From contig QHOQ01000019.1 of NCBI GenBank assembly GCA_003219355.1, forward strand, positions 1-30,819: a stretch of DNA of 30,819 bases, written 5' to 3'. A model generated the notes under the pieces. The model worked only from the letters and a program-made list of their open reading frames with translations. It made no database searches and was not told the origin of the DNA. The first letter of the stretch is position 1. The number at the start of each line of letters is the position of its first letter. This stretch comes from Verrucomicrobiota bacterium (lineage in GTDB: Bacteria; Verrucomicrobiota; Verrucomicrobiia; Chthoniobacterales; UBA10450). The translations under genes and the position numbers were made by a program. Below are positions 16,105-24,357 of the stretch, in pieces.

Positions 16105-16829
16105 AAAAATGGCGTTATGACTCCGCGCGCGATCTCGATCAAACGCTGGTTGAGCGGCTTCGTCGATTTCCGCGCGAGCCCGACATGCTCGTTTATGGAT
16201 TGCGCTCACTCGTGGCGTTAATCATTCGCGGTTGGCTGCGCGCTTACCATCGCTTTGAAATTGTTGGACACGAAAACTTACGTGATAACGGCTCCTTTAT
16301 CATGGTCGCGAACCACTCCAGTCATCTCGATGCACTTTGTCTCCTTGCCGCCGTGCCATTGCGCAAGCTACATCGAGCATTTCCAGCCGCTGCCGCTGAC
16401 TATTTTTTTAAAAGCGTGCCGCGCATCTGGGTTGCTGCCGTTGTAGTTAATGCCTTACCTTTCGCGCGCCAGGTCCACGTTCGGCAGAGCCTTTCCATTT
16501 GCGGCGAACTTCTTTTGAATCCCGGAAATATTTTGATCATCTTCCCCGAAGGCACGCGATCAACGACTGGCGCGACCCAGGATTTCAAATCCGGCATCGG
16601 GGCACTGGTAGCGGGCCGCGACGTGAGCGTTTTCCCATGTTATCTCGATGGAGCTTTTGATGCCTGGCCGAAGGGTTCTTTTTTCCCGCGGCCAAGAAAG
16701 GTCAGACTTATCGTCGGCTCGCCGCGCAACTACGTTTCGCGTACCGCGGAAAAGATAAACATCTGCGCGATTGCAGCGGAATTACGCGACGCTGTGAAAG
16801 AACTAGGGCGAAATAATGGATATGACTGA
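16101..16829 (+). CDS. Lysophospholipid acyltransferase (PlsC family)
   Basis: The 242-aa protein acylates a lysophospholipid, most likely 1-acylglycerol-3-phosphate. It has the HX4D catalytic motif NHSSHLD (residues ~71-77) and the substrate motif FPEGTRS (near 150). The N-terminal hydrophobic stretch (LVYGLRSLVALIIRGWL) would place it at the membrane. ATGA overlap with the CDP-DAG synthetase gene and a 14-bp overlap with the next gene put it firmly in the operon. Its position implies that it supplies, or remodels, the phosphatidic acid used by the preceding enzyme. E. coli ynbABCD, as I recall it, lacks this member. Confidence 0.88.
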   Translation: MKKWRYDSARDLDQTLVERLRRFPREPDMLVYGLRSLVALIIRGWLRAYHRFEIVGHENLRDNGSFIMVANHSSHLDALCLLAAVPLRKLHRAFPAAAADYFFKSVPRIWVAAVVVNALPFARQVHVRQSLSICGELLLNPGNILIIFPEGTRSTTGATQDFKSGIGALVAGRDVSVFPCYLDGAFDAWPKGSFFPRPRKVRLIVGSPRNYVSRTAEKINICAIAAELRDAVKELGRNNGYD

Positions 16830-18555
16830 ACATACAATGGTCAGTTGGGATGGCGCCGAGCTGTTCTATCGCGCATGGATTCCGCCGAGAACGAAAGATA
16901 AAGCGTTGCTCCTTTTTCATCGCGGCCACGAGCATTCCGGCCGGTGGAAGGAAACGGTCGATTTATTAGGCCTCGAGGATGTCTCGGTTTTCGCCTGGGA
17001 CGCACGCGGCCATGGTCGATCATCCGGCAAACGCGGTGCGGCGGGCAACTTCGCCGATGTCGTAAAAGATGTAGACGTCTTCGCACAGCATATTTCATCG
17101 CGGCATGGCGTCGCGTTGGGAAACATGGTCATGCTCGGGCACAGTCTTGGAGCAATGAGCCTCCTGGCGTGGGTGCACGACTATGCGCCGCCGATTCGGG
17201 CGATGATTCTCGCTACCGCTGCGCTTCGAGTGAGACTCTACGTGCCGTTTGCAATCCCGATCTTGCGGTTGAAACAAAAGCTGATCGGACCCGGTTATGT
17301 CACAAGTTACGTCAAAGCAAAAAGGCTGACGCATGACACAGCACAAATAGCTAAATATGAGTCAGATATGCTCATTTTTCGTCAAATCGCAGTAAATGTT
17401 CTACTCGATCTTTACGATACAGCGAAGCGATTGCTTGCTGATGCGGGCACAATTCACACGCCGACGCTGTTGGTTGGCGCCGGAAAAGATTGGGTCGTTA
17501 GTCTGGGCGCCCAGCGCGAATTGTTTAACAAGCTTTCTTCATCCGTAAAGCAGATGAGCGTTTTCCCAAACGCTTATCACGCGATCTTTCAGGAGAAAAA
17601 TCGAAATGTGATTGTGCGTTGTGTGCGGGACTTCATCATCGAACGTTTCGCCCAGCCGCCGGTTACGCCTTCGTTTCTATATGCCGACCAAATTGGATAC
17701 ACGCGGGATGAATATGAGCGGCTGAGTCGGCCCGGCGGTGTGAAGTTTGCAGTGGCGCGCGCGGGACTGAAAGCGGCGGGACGGTTAAGCAACGGTGTCG
17801 ATCTCGGTTGGCGAAACGGCTTCGATTCCGGATTATCGCTCGACTATGTTTACAAAAACCAGCCACATGGCACGACATCGGTCGGGCGTTTGATCGACAA
17901 GTCATATCTCAATAGCATCGGTTGGCGTGGCATTCGGCAACGCAGAACTCATCTCGAAAAGTCGCTCAAGAATGCGATAGAGAGAACACACAGGAATGGA
18001 CGTCCGGTGCGCATCCTCGATATTGCGGCCGGCCCAGGACGTTACGTGCTCGAGACCCTGCGGATGTGTCTGGAAATTCCCGTGAGCGCGATATTGCGCG
18101 ATTACAAACAAGAAAATATCGATGCTGCACGCGCTTTAGCGCAAGAATTCGGGCTCGACAATGTAAAGGTGCAGCGAGGTGATGCCTTCGACCGTGGCTC
18201 GCTTGCCTCAATCGAGCCGCGCGCGACCATTGGAATTGTCTCAGGACTCTATGAGTTGTTTTCCTCGAATGACGCAGTCTTGAACTCTCTCGGCGGACTT
18301 GCTGACGCGATCGAGCCGGGCGGCTATTTGATTTACACGAATCAACCCTGGCATCCGCAGATGGAATTTATCGCGCGCGTTTTGCGCAATCGCGAAGGTC
18401 GACCGTGGATCATGCGCCGACGGACCACAGCAGAAATGGACCAACTGGTCCGCGCCTCAGGATTCGAAAAGATCGACATGGAAGTAGATCAGTGGGGGAT
18501 GTTCACCGTCTCGATCGCCCGGCGCGTTCTCTCCCTTAACAATCACGCGTGCTAG
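16816..18555 (+). CDS. ynbC: Alpha/beta hydrolase - SAM methyltransferase fusion (YnbC-like)
   Basis: A two-domain protein of 579 aa, near the ~585 aa I recall for E. coli YnbC. Residues ~1-280 form a monoacylglycerol-lipase-like hydrolase: LLFHRGHEHSGRW, WDARGHGRSSG, nucleophile Ser110 in GHSLG, Asp in GAGKDWVV, His in NAYHAIFQE. Residues ~380-575 form a class I methyltransferase with motif I ILDIAAGPGRYVLE (near 400) and a later GGYLIYTNQPWHPQ. The reaction is unknown. In this context it would act on a phospholipid made by the preceding genes, perhaps deacylating and methylating it. It overlaps plsC by 14 bp and the phosphatase by 7 bp. Confidence 0.87.
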   Translation: MDMTEHTMVSWDGAELFYRAWIPPRTKDKALLLFHRGHEHSGRWKETVDLLGLEDVSVFAWDARGHGRSSGKRGAAGNFADVVKDVDVFAQHISSRHGVALGNMVMLGHSLGAMSLLAWVHDYAPPIRAMILATAALRVRLYVPFAIPILRLKQKLIGPGYVTSYVKAKRLTHDTAQIAKYESDMLIFRQIAVNVLLDLYDTAKRLLADAGTIHTPTLLVGAGKDWVVSLGAQRELFNKLSSSVKQMSVFPNAYHAIFQEKNRNVIVRCVRDFIIERFAQPPVTPSFLYADQIGYTRDEYERLSRPGGVKFAVARAGLKAAGRLSNGVDLGWRNGFDSGLSLDYVYKNQPHGTTSVGRLIDKSYLNSIGWRGIRQRRTHLEKSLKNAIERTHRNGRPVRILDIAAGPGRYVLETLRMCLEIPVSAILRDYKQENIDAARALAQEFGLDNVKVQRGDAFDRGSLASIEPRATIGIVSGLYELFSSNDAVLNSLGGLADAIEPGGYLIYTNQPWHPQMEFIARVLRNREGRPWIMRRRTTAEMDQLVRASGFEKIDMEVDQWGMFTVSIARRVLSLNNHAC

Positions 18556-19860
18556 CTCGGCGACTCACAGCCTTCAGAGTTTCCGCGGGATTGTCGATCT
18601 TGTTCCTGGTCGTTTACGGCGCCTGCAATTGGATCACAGCGCGACGCAGCGGCGTCGATGTTTTTTTCTTTCAATGGGAATACGCCATTCCATTCGTTCC
18701 GTTCATGGTCCTTCCCTACATGTCGATCGATCTCTTCTTTGTCGCAGCGCCATTTCTCTGCCGGACAGATCGGGAATTACGTACATTTTCTCGGCGGATT
18801 ACAGCCGCGATTGCTATTGCAGGAATTTGTTTTCTCCTTTTCCCTCTGCGCTTCGCCTTTCCACGCCCACACGCGAACGGCTGGATCGGCACAATCTTCG
18901 ATTGGTTTCGAGGAATGGACGCGCCCTACAATCCTTTTTCCGTCACTCCACGCCGCGCTCTGGCTTTTTCTTGTCAATATTTATGCCCGTCATCTCCGCG
19001 GCGTTTTCCTGGGCGGGGCAATGATTTGGTTTGCGCTGATCGCTCTCTCTCCGTTGCTGACCTATCAACATCACATCATCGACATCGGCGGCGGATTCGT
19101 GCTGGCCGGTTATTGTTTTTACTTTTTTCGCGACTCGGCGCCCACGCTGCCGGTAACTAAGAACCAGCGGGTCGGATTTTATTACTCCGTGGCTGCGATA
19201 TTTTTGTTCGCATTTGCTCCGATCTTTTGGCCGCTAAGCGCCTTGCTGTTTTGGCCCAGCCTTTCTCTCGGCATCGTTGCCGGTGCTTACTTCGGTTTTG
19301 GGCCAGGAATCTTTCGCAAGACAAATGGCACTCTGCCTTGGAGCGCACGGTTCGTCTTGGGTCCTTGTTTGCTGGGTCAGTATTTGTCTCTACTCCACTA
19401 TCGTCGCCAATGTCGACGCTGGGATGAAATCATTTCCAATGTTTGGATTGGCCGAAAACTAAGCAACCGCGAAGCTGAGGGAGCAGTGCGTAGCGGAGTG
19501 ACGGCTGTACTCGATCTCAGTGCCGAATCCTCCGAAGCGAAAGCATTCCGTGCAGTCAGCTATTGCAATATGCCAATTCTCGATCTCACGGCTCCTTCGT
19601 TGGAGCAATTATGGGAAATGGGCAAGTTCATTGCCGAGCACAGTGAAACTGGGATCGTTTACGTTCACTGCAAGATCGGTTACTCGCGCAGCGCCGCCGC
19701 GGTAGCCGCATATTTAATGATACGTGGAAAGGTGAGCGACGCTGAAGAAGCGCTTAGGATCATCCGGCGAGCGCGGCCATCCATTGTCATTCGGCCGGAA
19801 ATCGTCTTCGCTTTGTCGCAGTTCGAACATCACCTTGGGCGCTCGCTTGTTGATCGGTGA
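18549..19860 (+). pseudogene. ynbD: PAP2 - dual-specificity phosphatase fusion (YnbD-like), frameshifted
   Basis: Two frames together encode ~436 aa, matching the ~430 aa I recall for YnbD. The first frame has a multi-helix membrane part (LSILFLVVYGACNWIT, WEYAIPFVPFMVLPYM) up to RGMDAPYN. The second continues LFPSLHAALWLFL, a PAP2 motif, and YQHHIIDIGGGF with the catalytic His. It then runs to a C-terminal phosphatase with the CX5R loop VHCKIGYSRSA. The switch at about 18930-18940 is next to a run of T and is fixed by one base, so a sequence error is as likely as inactivation. It would dephosphorylate a lipid phosphate outside and/or a phosphoester inside the membrane. The GTG start overlaps the previous stop. 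Confidence 0.8.
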
Positions 19861-19916
19861 CGTTTCTTCTCGCGTCAAAAAAACGGAATCGCAATAATGC
19901 ATTGCTACCCAAGCCT

Positions 19917-20345
19917 ATGAACTACAACGAACTTATTCAGCTTTATTTCGAGCGCGCCAACGCAATGCAAGCGTACTGGAATCTTTACGTTATCATCGTT
20001 GGCGGTTTGCTCGCCTTCTCATCAATGCGCAAACAGCCGGCGGCGGTCACGACCGCGCTAGTGTCGATTCTCTTCGCCTTATTCGCGTACAAAAACCTTG
20101 ATGCCATGCACGACGTTACGGCGCAGCGATTTGCCACGCTCCAAGCGATTAAACAGTTCGATTCAAGCGGCGGCGCCTCGGCTAGCTCGAAACAAGTGCG
20201 TGATCTGCTCGAGCCGACTCTTACTCCGGCTACTTACGGAAGTGTCCGTGCGACTCACGTCACCAGCGACATTCTCACCATCGCGGCGCTTTTGGCGATG
20301 GAGTTTCGCAGAAGGAAATTGCGCCAAACAATAATAGCGTCGTAA
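19917..20345 (+). CDS. Small membrane protein, unidentified
   Basis: A 142-aa protein from ATG 19917 (MNYNELIQLYFERANAMQAY). Two hydrophobic segments follow closely (LYVIIVGGLLAFSS and ALVSILFALFAY), then a soluble part and a weak third hydrophobic stretch (DILTIAALLAMEF) near the basic C-terminus. A GTG at 19857 overlaps the preceding stop as GTGA and would add 20 residues, so coupling to the ynb-like operon is possible. No catalytic motif is visible. The arrangement resembles small membrane proteins of unknown function. Confidence 0.65.
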   Translation: MNYNELIQLYFERANAMQAYWNLYVIIVGGLLAFSSMRKQPAAVTTALVSILFALFAYKNLDAMHDVTAQRFATLQAIKQFDSSGGASASSKQVRDLLEPTLTPATYGSVRATHVTSDILTIAALLAMEFRRRKLRQTIIAS

Positions 20346-20428
20346 CGGGATCAAAGTATTTCGCAAACAGGCGGCACGACTTTGGCGAAAGAAAAGCTAA
20401 GGTTATTTATCGTGGAGGGAACTATTGC

Positions 20429-21103
20429 GTGAAGCCGTGGATTGGCACGTCCGGTTTTCAATACGCCGAATGGAAAGGGAATTTTTATCCGGAGGATCTA
20501 CCCGCGAACAAAATGCTGCCGTTTTATGCGGAACGTCTTGCCACCACAGAAATTAATTACACGTTTCATCGCATCCCGGCCGCGAAGACAATCGACAATT
20601 GGAAGCACCTGACGCCGGAGAACTTCCGGTTTGCGCTCAAAGCCCCACAAAAGATCACACATTGGTCGAAGCTGCGTGATTGCGCCGATACGCTGCGATA
20701 TTTTTACGACGTCGTGTCAGCGCTCGACGCGAAACTGGGTCCGGTGCTGTTTCAACTCCCGCCCAATTTCAAGAAAGACACCTTTATCCTCGGCGATTTT
20801 GTCAATGGTCTGCCCGGCGGAATGCGCGCCGCGTTCGAGTTTCGTCTTTTTGATTTACTGAAAGCCACCAAAGCAGCGCTTTGCATTGCCGATAGCGAAA
20901 AGTTGACGGCGCCAAAAGTTTCAACAGCAACCTGGGGCTATCTGCGGTTGCGCCGCGAAGATTATTCTAGGATCGACATCGAAGGTTGGGTTGAGTTCGT
21001 CCGTGCACAACACGGCTGGGATGATGTTTTCATTTATTTCAAACATGAAGAGGCCGGAATTGGCCCGAAACTTGCAAAGCAAATGATGGAATTGCTCGCT
21101 TAG
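20429..21103 (+). CDS. DUF72-domain protein (YecE-like)
   Basis: The 224-aa protein has a predicted TIM-barrel-like fold. It starts at GTG 20429, with GGAGG at 20414-20418 giving proper spacing. Diagnostic pieces are WIGTSGFQYAEWKGNFYPED, YAERLATTEINYTFHRIP, FRFALKAPQKITH and a C-terminal VFIYFKHEEAGIGP. Biochemical function is unknown for the family. Another copy of this gene survives only as a deleted remnant at 10572-10706. It converges with a 50-aa membrane protein gene about 40 bp away. Confidence 0.92.
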   Translation: MKPWIGTSGFQYAEWKGNFYPEDLPANKMLPFYAERLATTEINYTFHRIPAAKTIDNWKHLTPENFRFALKAPQKITHWSKLRDCADTLRYFYDVVSALDAKLGPVLFQLPPNFKKDTFILGDFVNGLPGGMRAAFEFRLFDLLKATKAALCIADSEKLTAPKVSTATWGYLRLRREDYSRIDIEGWVEFVRAQHGWDDVFIYFKHEEAGIGPKLAKQMMELLA

Positions 21104-21142
21104 CTGGCCAAATCCCATCTATCGGAGACCGGCTAGGGCGCG

Positions 21143-21295
21143 CTATTTGCCGATGAGAATGAAAATACCGGCGGCCAGTGCCACAATGTACAACAGGAAA
21201 ATCAATGGTCCGAGATGTAAGCCGAATCCTAAAAGGCCATCGATAAGCAGATAGATGGCAAGCAGCAACATGCCGATATTTTTGGTGAGCTTCAT
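21143..21295 (-). CDS. 50-aa membrane protein
   Basis: The minus strand encodes MKLTKNIGMLLLAIYLLIDG followed by a second hydrophobic helix LIFLLYIVALAAGIFILIGK and TAG. Two membrane segments with a Gly turn between them are typical of very small inner-membrane proteins in many Gram-negative bacteria. Function is unknown. Its complete reading frame, charged start and clean hydrophobic pattern support it despite its size. It lies about 40 bp from the converging DUF72 gene. Confidence 0.65.
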   Translation of the reverse strand: MKLTKNIGMLLLAIYLLIDGLLGFGLHLGPLIFLLYIVALAAGIFILIGK

Positions 21296-21659
21296 TCGGC
21301 AGTATTTTGATCGCGCGGGCGGGGTGTCAATCCAAACGCCTATAGGGTTTTGAGCTTCTCGACGAGATCAGGTTTTGATGACCGCTGAATACAACTGGTG
21401 ATGACTCTCCGGTCTGCCACGACGGGAATTGCTATTTGCCGCGAAAAGCCAGCGCACGGGGTCCGAGCTGCGCTGCGTTTGGCTGACTCCGGGCTACCGA
21501 AAGCTACTATCTGCCAGTGATCAGCTAATTTTTTGATTCTTTGGAGTGTTCGCGATTTGATTATGGGGCGCGAGCGCATCGCCTGTCGGAACAAACGAAT
21601 TGGCAGGCGGAGCACCCATTTGACTGGCGTTCAGGGCAAGCTTTGCCCTACAATTCTGC
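21296..21659. other. 364-bp gap with no firm gene, ending in a repeat
   Basis: A minus-strand frame at 21340-21615 (91 aa, ending RSSKPDLVEKLKTL) is open but has no recognisable domain, is rich in Arg/Ser and overlaps the repeat at 21601-21655. I regard it as doubtful rather than real. The rest probably holds the promoter of the yggS-type gene. Confidence 0.4.
21601..21655. repeat. REP-like palindrome upstream of yggS
   Basis: A perfect 7-bp stem, AGGGCAA at 21633-21639 and TTGCCCT at 21643-21649, has a 3-nt loop and is followed by ACAATT. It is preceded by TTGGCAGGCGGAGCACCC. Both ends resemble the element at 1636-1691, suggesting a dispersed family. It lies within 11 bases of the yggS ATG, so it would sit in the translation-initiation region. 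Confidence 0.5.
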
Positions 21660-22361
21660 ATGGCCGAGGTCGCCGAAAATCTCGAGCGTGTGTGCGACCA
21701 GATCGCGAAGACGGCGGCAAAAGCCGGTCGGTCGACTGATGATATCGAGCTGGTTGCAATTACGAAGACTCATCCCGCTGAGAAAGTGCGCGAAGCGACT
21801 GAAGCCGGGCAAAAATTGTTTGGTGAAAGTCGGGTGCAGGAGGCGCGGGTAAAGATTCCGGAGTTGCCGTCGAACTTGCGCTGGCATTTCGTCGGTCATT
21901 TACAAAAGAACAAAATCCGGAATGCCCTTCCGCTTTTCGAGCTTTTTCACAGCGTTGATTCGATCGCGCTCGCACAGGAGATGAACCGGATCGCGGATGA
22001 GGAGGGAATGCATCCGCGAGTTCTTCTCGAGGTCAACGTGGCAGGCGAGGGGAGCAAGTTTGGGTTCGCGCCCGAAAAGCTGCGCGCGGAAATGGAATCG
22101 CTTCTCGCATTGCCGCGGTTGTCAATCCTGGGCCTAATGACGATTCCGCCCCTTGCCGAAGAGGCAGAGGCGTCCCGAAAATATTTTGTCGAGCTCCGCG
22201 AATTACGCGATCGCCTGCAAACTGAATTTCATGTCGATCTTGGCCAGCTTTCAATGGGCATGACCAATGATTTTCCGATTGCCGTGGAGGAGGGCGCTAC
22301 GCTGGTGCGGGTGGGAACAGCAATTTTTGGCGAACGCAGGCGCCCTAAACGACGGTCATGA
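21660..22361 (+). CDS. yggS: YggS-family PLP homeostasis protein
   Basis: The 233-aa protein has a PLP-binding TIM barrel without known catalytic turnover; the family buffers pyridoxal phosphate. The PLP lysine lies in LVAITKTHP. Other conserved blocks are LFGESRVQEA, RWHFVGHLQKNKIR, LEVNVAGEGSKFGF and LSMGMTNDFPIAVEEGATLV, then VRVGTAIFGER. Length fits the family. The ATG at 21660 lies immediately after a palindrome, so no normal ribosome site is clear. It is followed by the DUF971 gene after ~85 bp on the same strand. Confidence 0.95.
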   Translation: MAEVAENLERVCDQIAKTAAKAGRSTDDIELVAITKTHPAEKVREATEAGQKLFGESRVQEARVKIPELPSNLRWHFVGHLQKNKIRNALPLFELFHSVDSIALAQEMNRIADEEGMHPRVLLEVNVAGEGSKFGFAPEKLRAEMESLLALPRLSILGLMTIPPLAEEAEASRKYFVELRELRDRLQTEFHVDLGQLSMGMTNDFPIAVEEGATLVRVGTAIFGERRRPKRRS

Positions 22362-22446
22362 AACAAGTCTACGCGGCCAGTGGCCTTCCAGTCCACCTAT
22401 CTTCCGATTGCTCTCAAGATCGACATCGTGTTAGGATCGACGACTC

Positions 22447-22770
22447 ATGCGCCTAGAACCGACCAACGTCCAACAAATCGGAAATGAACTCGCGATACGT
22501 TGGAACGATGGGACGGAATCTTATTTCGATTTAGAAATTCTCCGTCGCGCATGCCCATGTGCCGCGTGCGGTGGCGAGCCGGACGTGCTCGGAAATATCT
22601 CCCGACCGAACACGACTTACTCGCCGGAAAGTTTTGCGCTGGCGGGCTTCGATATGGTCGGCGGCTACGCGCTCCAGCCGCATTGGCGGGACGGACACAA
22701 CACCGGCATTTACAGTTTTCAATACCTGCGACGCCTGGCTGAAGCGGGTCTTTCAAAGCAATTGGGATGA
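22447..22770 (+). CDS. DUF971-domain protein
   Basis: The 107-aa protein has the gamma-butyrobetaine-hydroxylase-like N-terminal domain (DUF971) as a stand-alone protein. It shows LAIRWNDGTESYFDLEILRR, a Cys pair CPCAACGGE that probably binds metal, and a conserved end DGHNTGIYSFQYLRRL. Similar proteins are often near Fe-S or cofactor genes, but no such genes are adjacent here. Its TGA overlaps an ATG for a 54-codon frame. Confidence 0.92.
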   Translation: MRLEPTNVQQIGNELAIRWNDGTESYFDLEILRRACPCAACGGEPDVLGNISRPNTTYSPESFALAGFDMVGGYALQPHWRDGHNTGIYSFQYLRRLAEAGLSKQLG

Positions 22771-22931
22771 GCCGTACGAGCAAATCGATTGTCGTTCTCT
22801 TTTGCGTGGTCGCTTGTGGAGTAGGCGCGATTTTCTCTTCAGCGACTCGGCTGGAGATGTGGCCACAGAAATCGCGCGCGACTCCCATCCTGAACGACCA
22901 GGTGCGCCATCGAATCTGGCTGCGTGCGTAG
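22767..22931 (+). CDS. Possible 54-aa protein coupled to DUF971
   Basis: An ATGA overlap with the DUF971 stop opens a frame encoding MSRTSKSIVVLFCVVACGVG, then a short polar tail ending HRIWLRA. The basic start, hydrophobic core and Cys in VVAC look like a small membrane or lipoprotein signal. No homologue comes to mind. It ends inside a palindrome. Confidence 0.35.
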   Translation: MSRTSKSIVVLFCVVACGVGAIFSSATRLEMWPQKSRATPILNDQVRHRIWLRA

Positions 22932-22987
22932 GTAGCCCCAATCCCGCCTCAATGCTGGCGCGCGATTCGGATGAACCGCGCTACCTA
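22929..22987. repeat. Inverted repeat between convergent genes
   Basis: TAGGTAGC at 22929-22936 pairs perfectly with GCTACCTA at 22980-22987 across a 43-nt GC-rich loop. The right arm contains the stop codon of the minus-strand isomerase gene and the left arm the stop of the 54-aa frame. It may serve as a bidirectional terminator, although no T-run follows, or be a dispersed repeat. Confidence 0.4.
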
Positions 22988-23932
22988 GCGAATCGCCACA
23001 CGGAGTAAACTTGTTCCGGCGCTTCGCGGGTTTACTTGCCGATCGGGTGAAGAGGCTGGAACTAAACAAAATTTCCCCGGCGCAAGATCGACGTCGGAGC
23101 AGCGAAGCGAGCCCGTCAGACAACCGACGATGGCGAATTGACCAAGCGGCGCGATTTCGCGTGACGAATTCAAGTCCCATTTTTGAATTTCAAACAACTT
23201 GTGCTGAACGAGCAGTTCACCCTTTGGTTCGATCAACTTTGGTTCGACATCATCAAAGTTGATGCATTGCAGTGCCTGGTCGACGTGTAACTGTCGCGCT
23301 TTCCCGTTTTCATCGACCCGGTTCCAATCGAAGACACGATAAGTCGTGTCGCTGTTTTGCTGAATTTCGACTAGTAGGTTACCGGCTCCCACAGCATGTA
23401 ATCGTCCCGCAGGCAAAAACATCGCATTGCCGGCCGTTACTGGGATCTTGTGAACGTGATCCGCTACAGTCCCCGCACTCACTGCCTCTTCAAATTGATT
23501 GCGCGTCATCGCCTTTCGCAGACCAATAAACAGGTGAGCGTTCGAATCAGCTACAGCCACATACCAGAATTCGGTTTTCGGTTCGCCGCCGACTTTTCTC
23601 GCGATATTTTCCGGCGGATGAACTTGAAGCGAAAGCTTTTCTTGCGCGTCGAGAAGTTTAATCAAAAGCGGAAATCGGGGGAATTTCGCAACATCACCGA
23701 AAATTTCTTGTTGATGCTGCGTCCAAAGTTCATGCAAGGTTTTCCGGTGTAGCGGACCGTCGCGCACGATGCTCTGAGCCTCGGGTCGATCAACAATCTC
23801 CCATGATTCGCCGATGCTCGCGTTTGCAGGTAGTTTCTTGCCGAATAGGGTCTCGAGTCTTCGACCTCCCCAGGGCCGCTCCATGAAAAGCGGTTCGAAA
23901 ATGATAGGTTGCGTGAGGTTAATGTCCGTCAT
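22985..23932 (-). CDS. manA: Type I mannose-6-phosphate isomerase
   Basis: Zn-dependent isomerase interconverting mannose-6-phosphate and fructose-6-phosphate. The 315-aa protein is the short Bacillus-type form. Metal and active-site motifs are present: LSLQVHPP (Gln/His ligands), KTEFWYV (Glu), and FLPAGRLHAVGAGNLLVEIQ with the last His ligand and the active-site region. N-terminal WGGRRLETLFGKKLP and ESWEIVDRPE also match. It would feed GDP-mannose or mannose catabolism. It is a single gene on the minus strand, converging with the DUF971 group. Confidence 0.93.
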   Translation of the reverse strand: MTDINLTQPIIFEPLFMERPWGGRRLETLFGKKLPANASIGESWEIVDRPEAQSIVRDGPLHRKTLHELWTQHQQEIFGDVAKFPRFPLLIKLLDAQEKLSLQVHPPENIARKVGGEPKTEFWYVAVADSNAHLFIGLRKAMTRNQFEEAVSAGTVADHVHKIPVTAGNAMFLPAGRLHAVGAGNLLVEIQQNSDTTYRVFDWNRVDENGKARQLHVDQALQCINFDDVEPKLIEPKGELLVQHKLFEIQKWDLNSSREIAPLGQFAIVGCLTGSLRCSDVDLAPGKFCLVPASSPDRQVNPRSAGTSLLRVAIR

Positions 23933-24357
23933 CGACTTTGTGATGTGTGAGGAATGTACTGGCAGTCGTGACGATGCTCAATGAAAGTGGCTGCCCTCAA
24001 CAGCACGAACCGTCATGCGCCGTTTGATGGGAATGTCTCACAATACGGCCGCCAATAATTGGTCCCCCTGAGTGACGTTGCGGCTGCAATCGAACGGGCG
24101 TCGCCTTGTGACGAACACGTCGCCGGCACGTTGGTCACTGCGCCGATTTACCACTCTCTTGCGTTTTTACCAAGGCGTGGTGAAATATCAGCTTATGCGT
24201 GCTGATTGCGTAAGCGAAAGAGTCGATCCGTTTGGTTCGGATGTTGCTGAAAACCGTAATTGGGCAATTTAGACTTCGTATCGAGAAGCATCGAGAAACG
24301 TCAACTTAGTGGTAAGTGTCCCGTTCGCGGATCCGAAGGTTGCATCTCACGATAAGG
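23933..24357. other. 425-bp gap, no gene recognised
   Basis: It lies between the divergent isomerase and SGNH-protein genes, so it should contain two promoters. I cannot define either. A plus frame at 24072-24272 has no domain features. The GTG at 24316 is an alternative start of the downstream gene. Confidence 0.45.

Noticed and set aside
21340..21615. 91-codon minus frame before yggS
   Set aside because: No recognised domain, no ribosome site seen, and its 5' end lies in a repeat; support too thin for a gene call.
21633..21649. AGGGCAA-GCT-TTGCCCT hairpin as a terminator
   Set aside because: No T-run follows, no gene ends just before it, and it abuts the yggS start codon, so a repeat is the better reading.
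24072..24272. 66-codon plus frame between manA and the SGNH gene
   Set aside because: No domain or hydrophobic pattern, and no convincing start signal.
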